DNA from: Struthidea cinerea
Taxonomy: Eukaryota > Chordata > Aves > Passeriformes > Corcoracidae
Assembly (NCBI GenBank): GCA_013397865.1
Contig: VZTI01003895.1
Coordinates: forward strand, 146,775-210,774
DNA length: 64,000 bases
Direction of reading: 5' to 3'
The translations under genes and the position numbers were made by a program. Below, one piece after another: positions 25,301 to 38,585 of the stretch (positions are counted from its first letter, which is position 1; each line of letters opens with the position of its first letter). The notes beneath the pieces are model-generated. The model made no database searches. It was given only the letters and a program-made list of their open reading frames with translations, and was not told the DNA's origin.

Positions 25301-28300
25301 AACATATCACATCATATCATTAGAGCCGTCAAATGACTTGGGTTTGCATGAAAGTCAGGAAGGGAAGATTTGTGATAAAACCTGGCTCAGTGGTTCTGTA
25401 CTGTTTTTACAGTGCTAACACACAGGGAATGTAGCCGTAAGTCACTGTCCCCTTGTCCCCTTATTAAAAAAAAAAAAAAATCAAAAATTATGGCACCTGT
25501 ACTTCTTACAGGAGTATAAAGAATTCTTTAGAGCAAACCCATTCTGTATAGAGATTTCCAAGAAAAGGTGCATGCAAGAATACCCTATTTCTCCCGGTTA
25601 TTATGACTCCTGGTTAATTTGAATGAATGTCACTGTGGCAGGTGACCAGAGACCAAAGAGGACAAAGTGAGTTATCTTAATAACTTACCCTAGAGTTGAA
25701 GTTTGCCTTAAATAGTAAGATTTTGAAGTAACTTGTCTAGTACATTCAAATTCCTTCTAGCTGGCAGTCTCTCCTTAAGTCCAGCTGACAAAATTTCTTG
25801 TTTCTCCTACCTCATAGCAGTCAAGATCTCATATTCTGATAATGGTGATGACAAAATGACATGATGCGTTTTCTTTACCTCATATCAATCTTTCTAGAGT
25901 GTTATTCAAATTTCTACTACAAACCAATCATGTTCCAAATGGACCTTTTCTGTGAAAATGGAATATTTAAGGATTTTTCATTTTATGTGGTATGTTCTGG
26001 TGTTCATCTTGTTTTTTCATGACTGCAACATTCAATTACTATGTAGATTAACTGACCATTCTGCAGGACGAAATACAAATTCGTGCCATTCTGACTATTT
26101 CAGTTAGGTGATTGTGCAATATGTATCATTTCACAGACCTTGTTATGGTTGGAGGATGTAGGAATATGGTGGACTGAAAATAAAAACAGGTTAGGCAGTT
26201 AATACTCTGCAGATTCATGTGTTTTGTTACCTTTTCTCAGCAGTCAAGTTTTTCTCCCAAGGAACTTGGGAAATGCTCAGCTAAAGTTTTCTGAAGGTAC
26301 ATGAATTACATCAACTTCCAAAAAGCTAATGGCATGATGCAGTGTGGCTACCTCTTATCTCCCACACCTTCTTTTCTCCCAAGGGGACACTGCAGCCAGA
26401 CATTCTCAGTGAACCTGGGATGAGACAATGCTCTCAGCAGCAACTTGGCACTTACACGCTACAGTGAAGATGAATATCCTTGTGAGTTTAACAGAATCTC
26501 TTAAACAACTCACTGTCTAGGTAGAAGAACAAACAGTGGGAAAGTTTGCTGCAGTGTCAGTCCTTCCTCCCAGCATGAAATCTGTGGTACCAACACCACC
26601 AACATAAAAAACCCCACAACTGCATCATTTCATTCCTCACATAGCAAACAAAAGTACACTAAGTGCTAAATCTGGGCTTCCTTTCCAGGTCCTCAGTTCA
26701 AACACACCTGAGAATGGGATTTTCTTTCCCTTGAAACATTTCAAATACATTGAGCCAAGATGCTGCTTTGCACTGAATACAAATCAAGTCGGAATATGAA
26801 GAGGAAGGGAAGTTTATGACTCTGCAATAACAGTTTGCTCTCAAGGCAAATAATAAAAAGAGGTGCAAGTTATACAACTCTAAACTTAAACACTCCAAGA
26901 GACAGCCAGCAGAACAAGATGGGGTCAGATGCCCTTGGTGTAGAGAAGTATAATATATCTGAATGGTTGTTAAATATTACCAGTGAGTTAAAAACACAGA
27001 AATATTCAGAGTCTGCTAAAAAGCATAGCTAAACAAGACTTTGTTGAGGGATTTTTTTTCTTTAAAATTAGGTGACAAAGACAGGAAGAAGCTTTTTTAT
27101 GTTTTGGTTTGAATATTCTTTCTTTTTATTTTATAGAAAGGAATTTTTGTAATTTCTAAAGAGGAAGTAAAATGATAATTCTTTGTGTGGAAATTCTCAT
27201 AAAATACAAATCTAAAGAAAGAAGAACTAGTGTTTATCTGTTTAATAAACTATTTGATCGCCATCAAACTGAAAAGAACCCCACATTAGAGAACTTACAG
27301 ATGGAATATCACAAAACTTGCTTTCAGCAAGCGAAACATGCTATTATATAAGGTATTTTCAAAATGAAACCTAGGAACTATTTATAATCTAAAAATGTAC
27401 AAATTAGCTATCAATATGACTAAAGCTCTTGGTGACACACCTGTGTCACATTCAGACTTCAGCTTCAGGAGACTATATTAATTTATTTTGTTAAAATGGG
27501 AAGGATTATATAATTTTCCAAACGCATGGAATGATGCATGTTCTGAACAATAATGCAGCACCAAGACCATGATCCAAAAGACTTGGTCTCTATGGTTATT
27601 TGGTTATTAGCATTGTTATAATTGCCTGTTAACCACTGCTGAGTTCAAACTGTAGGGCAATCTCAACCTTTGGCACCAGTAGAGGTGTGGACTAGAACTA
27701 TAATAGGCAAGTATTTGTTCAATAAAGTGGTGTCACAGTGTCTCAAGATAGAACTCCTGTAATCTTGTTGAAAGTAAAAGGTTTGGAGAGTGCTTACCAT
27801 ACTCTTCCACTTCTATGGAATGCTAGCAAGTATTTTCAATTTTAACCTTACATTATTTCTCCATAAACCTCTGGAAAAAAAAATCAAAACACATTCAAAT
27901 CATGCTTCTCCTAATAAGACCTGTGTTATGTAAGATTTCTTCCATCAGGGTATATAATGAATACAAGGCAAGAACTTGTTCAGTTTGTTTCACCACAACC
28001 TGCATGTAATCTTCTTATTTCTAGAATACATTTACCTGATAAAAATCATATGATATTGAGCTTCTTAACTGTTAGAGGCAAATATTTCTAAAGTAATAGC
28101 TGATTTAAAAAAATAAAATAGTCTTCAGAGTCTGTAAAGGAAAATTCTACATTTAACAGGCAGTTTTCTAGAAACTCAAATTTAATTTACATAGTACAAA
28201 AATGGATTGATGATAATTATATGAATTGTTAGATCCGTCTTCACTGCTTATAGACTGCATTACAGCCGATGATAAACTGCTGATGGCAGAACTCAACTTA

Positions 28301-29533
28301 AGATTTTTAGAACTATCCTTTAGCTCTTATCAAAGTTAATACCTTATCACATACACGTAGGAGCACATTTTTATCAGGTCTAGATGTATGAAAATATGCA
28401 AACTTTCAAGTGTATCTCTAGGCTAAACTCATCTCTCATACAATACTTTATAATAAATCTTGTGTGACTGGTACTTTATGGCTTCTTGTGGGGGTATAAT
28501 TTTCTTTTAAAAATAACCTGAGTCTTTCATTTGACGTTCCTTGGGGAAAGTGATGCAGTAATCAAAGTGTGGTAACAGTGACTTTCCTCTCAGGTTTTGG
28601 CAAAGAAAATAAAGTAAGATTTTGTAGTAGCTGAATAGAATGTTGGTTTTAGATACTGGAAAAATAATAATTGTCTAGCCTGTGTCAGGTGAGAAGCACA
28701 CTGAATAACAGATGCAATAAAACAGAAAAATTGCTTTCGGGTTGCACTTGTAATGATAAAAGACTGGACTGAAACCTTCTGATGTACATGGAAGGCTGCT
28801 TTAAAATTCAGATGACTCAAGATCAAATTAGTCTGTATTTGCAAAATAGAATACTCCTGAGTGAGAACAGTGTATAAACCATGCAACAGAGTATATCATA
28901 CTGGGCTCTCTTTTCTTGTACTTCTCTTATTATAAGTGGAAAGTCAGGTGGGGACATTTACCTTCGAGGTCAGTGAGAGCTGATAGATAAAACGTGGGTC
29001 TATTCTCACAGGAGAATAAATTGAGTGGAGATAGGGGCTTTTTGATATTTCAGTGTTTTGAAGTGCTAGGAGATTGATAAGACTGTAGGCAAAAGGGGGA
29101 CACTAGACTCCTGTTCAAGTGTTGTTTCCAAATAGTTGGAATTTGGTTTTGATTGTTTTCACCATAATCCTGGTGGGGTTTTATGGTGATTTTTTTAATA
29201 TTTGGAGAACAATTTTTAAGTAAATACTGCTTTGAAGTTGTTCCCCTGTATTGTGTAATAAATATCTCGATTATGCCTCATGTCTCACTTTCTGCTCTGG
29301 GGTTATGACTGCAGAATCCGGAAACTCTGGAGAACTCCAAACTCTGGTGCATTTGTCAAAATAGGAAGTGCTTCTTTTCAGGAAGCTTGGATATATAATG
29401 CTATTTGTGCACCAAAACTGCCCTGACTGCATTAGCACACTTCTCTTTCTCACTGAAGTGAGAATATATTTTTCTACATGAACCTAAGTCAAGTAATTCT
29501 AATATTTGAATTGTACTGGAGTCTAAATATATA
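22368..29533. other. Unique AT-rich sequence, no gene recognised
   Basis: It includes a 16-base C-run (22613-22628), a 15-base A-run near 25466-25480, and an octamer motif in each of two places (23470-23477 and about 24898-24905). The open frame at 22393-22800 reads straight through the C-run and is probably chance. No CR1, LTR or exon is visible between 22368 and 29533. Confidence 0.55.
22613..22628 (+). repeat. Homopolymer of 16 C
   Basis: An uninterrupted run of 16 C lies in otherwise AT-rich DNA. Confidence 0.97.
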
Positions 29534-29640
29534 ATAGAATCAAAGAATGACCAAGGTTGGAAGAAACCTTTTAAGATTAGAAGTCCAACTGTCAACCCAG
29601 CACTGCCACTGCCCTAAACCACTAAACTGTATCATAAATA
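29534..29640 (-). mobile_element. CR1 LINE 3' tail, minus strand
   Basis: On the plus strand this reads as the antisense of a CR1 3' end. It starts with AGAATCAAAGAATGACCAAG (the reversed terminal octamer repeats), then GGTTGGAAGAAACCTTTTAAG, then AAGTCCAACTGTCAACCCAG and a CACTGCC...CCACTAAAC block. The order and orientation fit a 5'-truncated CR1 whose 3' end is at 29534. The 5' edge near 29640 is approximate. Confidence 0.88.
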
Positions 29641-31724
29641 GTGAATAAATAGTGAATGTTCGTCTATGCTGCATCCAAGGATCTGTCATAATTCCTTTCT
29701 TTAATTTCTGTCTTATAGTTTACTAAAAAGTCAGTGAAATGGTCTGACTTTGGTAAAAACTGTTGAGAACACAGAGTGGAAATGACATGGTAGGGTAGAC
29801 AGAGGAGGCAGAGGGAGACTTGCAGAAAAGATCTGGGAAACTGCATTTTGAACAGACTGTTGAGAAAAGCAGTGAACAGAGGTACAGTCAAGGCTCAGAG
29901 GAGATGGAAGATCTGGGTTCATGTAGAATTTGCTGCAAACCAGAAAGTCCTTGAGCTAAATGAAAACAAGTCTGAACATAATTTGTCCAGCAGAAGCACA
30001 ATAGGAGACAGGCATAGCAACCCATCCAAATCCTTCATCATCTGTTTTCTTTCATAGTTATTTCAATGATGTCTGTTTAGAAATAGTACAGATAACAGTT
30101 TCACACCTAATTTTAATAAAATTTGGTTTTTGAATGTGAAGCGATTATTTATTTATTTATTTTCATTTCAAAGGGATATGGTGTTAATCCTAGAAGCCCA
30201 GAAGAGTTCCTTCAGAGGAAGAAATATGAAACATGATCTGTGATATCCACTGAAAAAAAATTAATCTTCCTTTCCCTATACTGTCTTTAGATTTGAAATG
30301 CATGGATTTCAAGTGGATTTTGCTATATTTTCATGATAGTGACTTTGCTCAGGTGTTTCTCTTGAATGGCTTTTTCAATATTTCTGCTGTTTAACCTGAA
30401 GCTCCATTCATCAGTCTAAGCCAGCATTTCTAGTCTTTAAAAACAAGGATTTTTTTACAATTTTTTATGTCCAACACTTCCTCTTGTGTTTACAATTAAA
30501 GATGCATGCCAAGATATTCTGATTATCTTGGCTCAGGCACTCATCTTCTGGTATTCATTACTCTGGTTTTGCTCCTCAGGACACCACCAGCATCAAGGGT
30601 GCGACTGACTGTCTGTTCAAATACCCAGAGAGCAGCCTAAATTACACAAAAAGTTACCAGATTGTGGAGGGTGCCTTTGAATCAACAACCACCTCCCTTG
30701 CTGGTACCCAAATTTTATAACATAACAGAAAATGTTTTGCTATTGATATGATTTAACTGCCTGTGCACTTCTAACCTAGCTGCCATCTTCAGAAATCTAG
30801 ATATGTAAAGGAAGAGACCTCTTGAAAAGATATCCATAATCTACAGGTATTTTCTTGCACAGGTTGGGTTATTTTCTCTTACCAAGGAAAAATTCAAAGA
30901 TATTATTGTTGCCTTCAAGATGCAGTAATTTTGCCTTACGTAGCTATGCATAGTTGGCAACCCAGGCCTACTTTCAATGCTTTATTTGAGGGATCAGAAT
31001 TCAAACTTAATATCCCTTTTTTTTTGACTCTTGATGTGAAGAGATTTGTATTAGAGTATCACACATAATTTACTGTTTACTTTTGCTCTGGTGGCATTCC
31101 ACAATTCAAGAAGCAACAAGATGGATGTCTTGTGGCTTTGGAGAACTCCTTGCGTAGCTGAAAGTTGACCTGATTGTTCCAGAATTGCCCTAAGCACTAG
31201 ACAGGATGCTTCGGATTCATTGTAATAGGAAATTACTTTATTTGATGTGATTCAGTTGAAACAAATAGTTTGCCCATCTCTGCATTAAATTCTTAGGAAG
31301 CATTTATTAGTGAAAAGTGCTTGTCCCTTGAGTGGAATACATTATCCATAATTCTGGAGCTTGGTAGTTCTCTGCACTGGACTTGGCAAAGCATACATTG
31401 AATGAACTAAATTGGTTAGCTAAAATGTGCCTCAGTAAGCAATATTCTCTATTCTTTTTATAATGTAAGCCGTGATTTCTGTATGATCTACTTTTTCCCT
31501 GACCTTCATGTATTGCTTGTCTTTTTTAAAACATAAGCTGTTTTAGCCAGGCTCCATGCATTTCTCTATGCAGGGCCAGCAATGAATGCATTATAGATAC
31601 AAGGTCTTTTCAAATGCCAGATGACGTCTTTAGCTTTCATTTCTGTTAATACTTTCTTCTGCTGATGATAGCAATGTCAGAACTCTAATGTAATTTGGAG
31701 GAAGGATTTTTTTCCTTTTTTCCC

Positions 31725-31727
<3 letters not shown>
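29641..31727. other. Unique sequence, no gene recognised
   Basis: It contains a short (ATTT)n run at about 30144-30164. No gene or mobile element is recognised. The small open frames around 29664-30057 overlap on opposite strands. Confidence 0.55.

Positions 31728-31760
<33 letters not shown>
31728..31760 (+). repeat. Homopolymer of 33 T
   Basis: Thirty-three T follow a short pyrimidine lead (TTTTTTCCCCCC). T/G-rich low-complexity sequence continues to about 31860. No retrocopy with matching flanks was recognised. Confidence 0.95.
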
Positions 31761-31761
<1 letters not shown>

Positions 31762-33425
31762 GTGTTTTTTTCTTTTTTGTCTGGTTGGTGTTTGGATGAA
31801 GTTATTTCGTGGGGTTTTCTGGTAGTCTTTTTGGTCTTTTCCTTTTGCTGTTAGTGAACAGCTTGAATAAGGTCATGTGTTTTAGCAAAGTGTTACATCA
31901 GTAGCTCAGTATATGTGCATATACAGGTCCAGGATGTCTCCAAAGTATTAGAAAAATCCTTGTGACAAAACTAAAAAAAATTCTCTAATCTCTACTTTTT
32001 CCTCTCTTAACAGGCAACACCAAAACAGTATGTTTAGAGGTAGAGTTCAGTTTTGCTGAAAGCCGATTCAAAAGCTTCATAAAAGCTGACAGACCAGATA
32101 TTGGACTCTTTTAGCTAATCTGTTACCCATCTTTCAGATGTAGTGTCAAAAAACTCTTTAAAAGCAATGTTTCTGTCACTTCCATTTTTCATTTCAGCAT
32201 TCAAAAGGCCGGATAAATGTTACAGAGTATAATGGACATGCCATTTATTAGCATTGAATGTGAAAAAATTGCATATCCCATACTTTCTATTGTCAAATAT
32301 TTTAGGAGAAAAGTAAATTATTGCTCAACAAAGAAAAAGACCTAATTTGTATCAAATTCATTACCTAGCACATCAAATATATTTCTGCAAAAATGGTACC
32401 TTGTGTCACCGACTGAATTGTATTTGTCAGGTGCTGGACTGACTATAAGTCAGTTATATCATCCACAGCATCACATACATCCTTCTTAGTAGCAAATAAA
32501 TCTCCTACTGAATTGATTATATCTCCAGTTTAAGAAGACCCACAATAAACTGATTGTGTCTCCATTCACTTGTCTGGCTGGATATAGAGTCGGATGTTTT
32601 TGTTAGAGGTGTACATTCTTGGTAAATTAAATGCTTGATACACATCTGACATAACATTTCCTGAAATATCCATGTTAAGAACATGACCGATTGTATGAGC
32701 AGCTGAAATAAATGCATCAACTTACTGCAGCACTCAGATCCACTTTCTAGGAGACACCAATCATGTGAATGGGGTGAAATCACTGGCAGAAAAAGTTTAG
32801 GTCAGCAACAGCTCTACAGCAAGAACCATTAGTTATAGCTGACAAGGTGGCTTTAGATGTACAACAGTTTGGCAGGGGGTTCAGGTGTGCAGAGAACAAG
32901 ATTCATCAACACGAGAAAAAAAGACAGTAGGAGACAACTCTTTTTCATGTGTACTTGCTTTTGTCTAGATCTTTGATAAAAGACTTCTTCAGTTCTGCTG
33001 AGCCTGTCTTTACTTTAAATTTTGCTGTTTTCTTTATGATTGTGTCTCTTTGCATTATTTTATGTAACGCTCAAGGTATGGGAATAGATATAAACAAAAC
33101 ATCCAAACTCTGATTATGAGCTGGGCCAGGAAATGTTTCCAACCTTGTTACTTTGGTTGGCCATCTGCACTTCAAGTAATCTGGAAAAGTGATGGGCATT
33201 GCAAATGACCGTGTTTTATTTAAAAGGAACCTTTCAGTACAAGAAGGGAAAAAAATCTGCTATCAGAAAAACGTGCTTCCCTAGGAAAAATAAATAACAA
33301 AGAGAATAATTATCTCTTTCCCTGAGGAGTTGGAATGGCATTTCCTCTGTGCAGAACTGCAGGTGAACTCTGCCCAGAGTAGAAATATTGTTGAAAACCA
33401 CGTTCAGGTGGAGTCATGCAGAGCG
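31761..33425. other. Unique AT-rich sequence, no gene recognised
   Basis: It begins with T/G-rich low complexity and then ordinary unique sequence up to the assembly gap. I see no exon or repeat. Confidence 0.55.
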
Positions 33426-33502
33426 NNNNNNNNNNNNNNNNNNNNNNNNNNNNNNNNNNNNNNNNNNNNNNNNNNNNNNNNNNNNNNNNNNNNNNNNNNN
33501 NN
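33426..33502. other. Assembly gap of 77 N
   Basis: Seventy-seven consecutive N. The open frames that cross it contain only unknown residues there and cannot be trusted. The true length and content are unknown. Confidence 0.99.
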
Positions 33503-36026
33503 AGATCTCCAGATGAATGCAATTAGTGTGCCAGAGGCTTGTGAATACAAACCATGGTAAGTGAAGAAGAAAAGGTAAGGCAACAGTTGGTATGGAGTGA
33601 CATGCATGGGGTAGCCTTTACCAGAAATTAGTGACATATGGTGTTTCCAGGGTGAGTATCTATAGAATTTGTTTAAGAAGCAATAACAGTAATTAGCGTC
33701 TTCTTAAAGAAACAACAAACCTGTCCATTATCACTGCCTAGCACAGGACATACAGCGTGAGTTGCATGGGATATGGGTACTGAGTAAATGTATTCTTACT
33801 TCCTACACTGGACATACAGCAGCTCATTTATTACTGCAAATCTTGAATATTATTGTCCTATTTTATCCCTCTTTAAGAATGGCAGGCTGGATACCCATAA
33901 CCCTATAATGTATATATAGTCTATAATATGTTTTTCATTTTCCCTGATATCCCACTGTTTTACCACCTAGCCTCCTCTTTTATCTGCAGATATTCAGCTG
34001 TGTTTCACTCCCTATACTGATGTATACTGAGTGTGGTAAATTATTAGAGATTTCTTAATGAGATATTTAAGTTCTAGAAATAAAATAATTTTTTTTAACT
34101 TCACTGCAAAACGTTTTATATGGAAAATAAATGAATATATTTTTAGAAGACATTCAGGATAGACTTTGTTTCATAATCCTTGCAAAATCCATGACGGCAT
34201 TTCTCTTTCATTGTTATTTTCTTAATTGAAAAGCTATTTATAGAAGGGTAGAAAGAGTCCTGAAATTTGAGCAAAGCTATTTGAAGATTATCCTAACATT
34301 TTCCATAATTTTCCATAATTCCATTGCTAGATTTGAACTCCATCTCTCAATGAGAATGAAGAGTATTCTTATTCTAGTTTGTGATATTCTCCTTAATTTT
34401 AAGGTGGGGTTTTTTCAAGGAATAGTTGTTTTTTCCTTAACTCACCTTGTGGAGAAATCATCAATGCTTTAAAGTGGTGCAAATGGAATTTTTTGTTTAA
34501 CAGAGACCCTTCAAGCTTTAACTGCTCTCCCAGGTTCAGGAGAGTTTTTCTTCTGTTCTTGCAAAATCTCATCTAATATAGATTGTAATGTTCAAATTCT
34601 GCTGAGTTTGTAAGTAGCTTGTCCCTGATGGGGACCTCAGACACATAAGGAGCTGCAATTTAGCTGTCTGCAATGTTTGTGATGCAGGCTACAAGCTCCT
34701 GCTACCCTTATTCTGTATTTTTCAACATTAACACAAATTAAAAAGAAGTGAGGCTTTTATTGTTATAAGGAATTGCCAGCTCCAACTCTATAGCTTTCCT
34801 TCGGGTCCAAAAGCTATTTCTAGCTTCAAGGACAAAAGACTGCACTTGATAGCGTGTCTGATCCAACACCAGGTGGTGCTTTGCCTTCTACCACCGGAAC
34901 TATGATACCATGTACAGCAGAAATCAGTTCCCATTTGAAATTTGAAATTAATCTCCTCTCTCATTGCCCTGGTACCTGCATATATTTTTCATGAGATACT
35001 ATTTTTCTCACAGTACTACTTTCCTGCACAATGTACCTCTGCAAATAAAATAGGATTTTCTACCCCGACCCAATTTTTTTCCCCAAATTGTACACATTAA
35101 GATGTGGCTAAGCAGCACATAGAGGTGGGAGAAGATTAAGATGATAAGCCAAGTTTCAAAGTCACTATATATATTTTCACCTTCTATGACTATCATATAT
35201 GTGCCAGTCACTGTACATAAGTCCACGGAGATTTGTCTGTGCAGATAAACTGTCTCATACATGTACAGTTTTAGATATTTAGGCTTGTAAAATGGATACA
35301 TAAAAAGCCTTGGAATTCGACCTACTACACATACTTCTTAAAATCAACATCAATGCTCTAAGTATGTATTATCAAACGTCTCCCTTAATTTTTGCCTAAA
35401 TATGCAAACTCATGAAGAAAATAATATATTAAAAAGAATATTTGTAATCTATTTAGTTTCTTGATTAATTCGCTGTTATAAATTTGAATCTCTGATGGAT
35501 TTAGTCTTTCAAAGTAATATTTCTTTAATAATTATCTAATATATGCTCAGGTAACCATCCACAGGAAAAGGTATAAATAGGACTTTCTCTTTACAGACCT
35601 GTGTTGTGATGCTGATATTGATGGCACATAAAATTAAAACCAGGGTTTTAACCTGCATTATCTAAGAAAGGGAATGTAAAATAAAAATCAATATTTCTCT
35701 AAAGGAAAGGGTAAAAATGATAGCTAAAAAAGGCTAAAGGCCTGGCCAAATTCTCACATGTGCTCCATAATTAAATAATTTTCAATTTAAAACTAATTGG
35801 GAGCCATACCTCTAGAGGTGATTAAAAGTTCAAGAAAAGGTTTCTTTTTTTTTTTCTTAAGTATTTACATATAATGTCTTCATCATATTAAAAAATATAG
35901 ACTTTGTAGTGCTTTTAAAATAGCAGTCACCAAGATATTCAGATTCAATATGACCAACTCATAAATCCAAAATATGGTAATAGTAGGATGGCTGCTGGAT
36001 TTGCTCATGCTAAGCCTCTTAATATT
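33503..36026. other. Unique AT-rich sequence, no gene recognised
   Basis: It contains a 10-base tandem duplication near 34300-34320 (TTTTCCATAA repeated) and a CTCF-like word at 34866-34880. No gene or mobile element is recognised. Confidence 0.55.
34866..34880 (+). promoter_or_regulatory. Possible CTCF-type motif
   Basis: ACACCAGGTGGTGCT matches the central CTCF consensus (NCANNAGGNGGC) except for T in place of the final C. CTCF binds such sites to shape chromatin loops. One mismatch and no flanking support make this weak. Confidence 0.2.
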
Positions 36027-36055
36027 AAAAAAAAAAAAAAAAAAAAAAGAGAGAG
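36027..36055 (+). repeat. Homopolymer of 22 A with short (GA)n
   Basis: Twenty-two A (36027-36048) lead directly into GAGAGAG. Confidence 0.95.
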
Positions 36056-37706
36056 AAAAGGGGAAGAATTATGAGATTTGGGAAGAATGGAAATTCTCTT
36101 TAACATAAGATGGACAAAAAGTCTCAGGACACGATGAATAATATATTAGAAGCTTGAAGAGCAGATCTAAAAGTGTGAGAGTACAATTGAAAGAGAGTAA
36201 GAAGGAGAAGTGCTATTACATTGACATCTGGATAATTTACAGTACAGCTGCTTAGCCTCCAGAGGCAGGAAGCCATTGTTATGAGACCCATGAGGAATGA
36301 AATGGGATAAAGCAAAACACTTTTTTAAATGAAGGAAACCTGTACTGATTAAAACAAGAAACCAAAACAAAACAAAATGGAAAAAAAGAAAAAAAGAAAA
36401 CCACAGAATAATATGGCATGCTAAATTCAAACATAAGTGATGCCAAGAAAATTAATCACAGATTCATTTTTCTACTGTAGGGACATAAGGGAAGTCAGTA
36501 AATTATACAGGTCCCAACTAAAACAACAGAGAACCCTAGTACTTTTCAGGATATGCACATTTACCTTTTAAAATGTCTTCTTTTTGGAGATACGTAACTA
36601 AAAGCATAAATAATTTGGAAGTTATATTATACAATCCACAGGACAGGCATAGACTTATTAACTACACGAGACACCAAGAATAATCTCTAAATTAGAACTC
36701 TCAAAAAAACCTGTGTAAAAAAATAGCATTCAATTGCTCTGTCATACCATTACCTTCAGTGCATCTATAAGTCTTTCTTAGAAACAGAATATTAGGTTAG
36801 ATGACACTTTTCTGGGATTCAGATGATTTGAACAAGAGTAATAAAGAGTATTCTAATTAATTTTTCTTTGACATAATTTTCAACTGCATAAAATTCTCAA
36901 GCAGAAGTTTGCAACTTTTAGCACAGTGATATCCACCCATTATTCATCATAAAAGTCACTTTTGCTTTTTTGCTTCCATCTTTCATTTATGAGGAAGGGA
37001 AAGAAAAAATGTTAATAATTTTACATAAAGTCCTATATGCACAAACAGCAGTGTGAAAAAAGCTATACTGTATGCTCATTTGAAATGACATCTGATTGTG
37101 TTCCAGTTTCAAAAAAAATATTATGTTATAAGAAAGCCAAGAAGCAGGAAAGTTTTAGAAAAATTTCCTACAGCAGTCAAAATGACTAGATATTTATAGA
37201 ATTAGATTTATTATAATGATGATTTTAATACAAATGTAGCCCTATTTGCCAAAGCACTGAAAAACAGTTGACCATCTCAAGATGCTCTAAAAACAAGGGG
37301 AAATACCTCCATAAGCTGAGGTCCACTACAATAGTATGGATGACAATAAAAAAGAAACTGAACAGTACATTCCTCTTCCCTAAATTGTTTTAAATAGTGA
37401 TTTGTATTCCTTAATAAAGTAAAAAAGGTGGGCAAAACTTTTAGACATAAAAGTATTTCTTTTATGAATGGACACATGCTGCTATAAGAAGTGAAGTATA
37501 TAAACTTAAAATTTTTCCACTGATGTTTGTGGCCCTGTAGTAACAAATTCAACTGAATGGAGACAAACTATATTACATTTATTTTCTTATCCACGTTTAC
37601 AAAGCACTAAAAGGGACAAAACAAATTATTTACACCAGGAAAAGTGTTGCTAAATACGTGTGTTTTGTATACCTCTTTTGAGTGGGTATAAAATGGTACT
37701 CCCTGC

Positions 37707-37742
37707 TATAAAAGAAGCACATTCATCTCTTCAACTCAGTTC
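37707..37742 (+). promoter_or_regulatory. Candidate core promoter: TATA box plus initiator
   Basis: TATAAAA at 37707-37713 is followed by TCAGTTC at 37736-37742, which fits the initiator consensus YYANWYY. The A that would be the first transcribed base (37738) is 31 bases after the first T of the TATA box, the spacing expected for RNA polymerase II promoters. A second TATA-like word (TATAAAA, within GGGTATAAAATGG) lies about 20 bases upstream. No coding exon is seen downstream, so any transcript would be non-coding or from a decayed element. Such pairs also occur by chance in AT-rich DNA. Confidence 0.25.
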
Positions 37743-38495
37743 GGCAGGAATTTTGTCACTGGCTTGGACAGACACACAGGATTAGGTCCAAGACTCTCTG
37801 TATTTACCAAATGCAGATTTCTTCTGGCTGGGCAGAGGCTTTTGCTGCGGCATAGGAAGAGTCCAAAAGAAAAGAATGATAGGTAGCTACACCTCACACT
37901 AAATCCCCACATCTCCAGAATTGTTGACTTGTCCTCTGTCTCTTCTGAATAGAATCTTGGTCTGTTTTAGCAAAAATATTTTGGAAGATAATGCTGCTTG
38001 GGAACACTGCATGGCCATCCTGTGACGGCCACGTGGAACCCTGTGCACCTGGCCACAGATGCAACTGCATTTCCTTATCTCCATTTGGTCAGGACCAACA
38101 TCAGTGCTGTGGAGAAATGAACTATTGGATCCAGCAATGCTGCCCATCTTTGTTGCAGGCTGGGCATTCCCCACCTGTAATTTTTCCTGTCTGGCTGCTC
38201 TGAAACCTGCAGGCTCCCATTCCTGCTTAGTCTCTTTCTGATGCTGACATTCTCCCTTCTTGGCTGGGGAGGTGCACGCTTATCCTGGAGTTATTTGTGG
38301 AGGCAAAGCTGAATTGTGGTCATCTGCATTTCATTAGAACTGAGGCTTTCAAGAATTGCTTTTTTTTTTCCAAACATTGCAGCTGAAAATAATTTACCTA
38401 GAAAGTTTATGATGATAAAGCCAAAAATACTTAGGACTCGTACATTATTTTCAAGCATCTAACACTTCCAATAGTAATAATAGTTTCTTAAAAAA

Positions 38496-38585
38496 CCCAA
38501 GCAACCAAAACCACACACACAAACACAAAACAAAACACAAAAGAAACCACAAAACAAAACAAAACCCCCCAAAAACCCCAAACAT
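38496..38585. repeat. A/C-rich low-complexity stretch
   Basis: A mixture of CA repeats, CAAAA units and short C-runs, with almost no G or T. Confidence 0.9.

Noticed and set aside
35572..35600. TATA-like GGTATAAATAGG followed by a pyrimidine tract ending CAG
   Set aside because: It has no initiator at the right distance and no exon that I can recognise; it is common by chance in AT-rich DNA.
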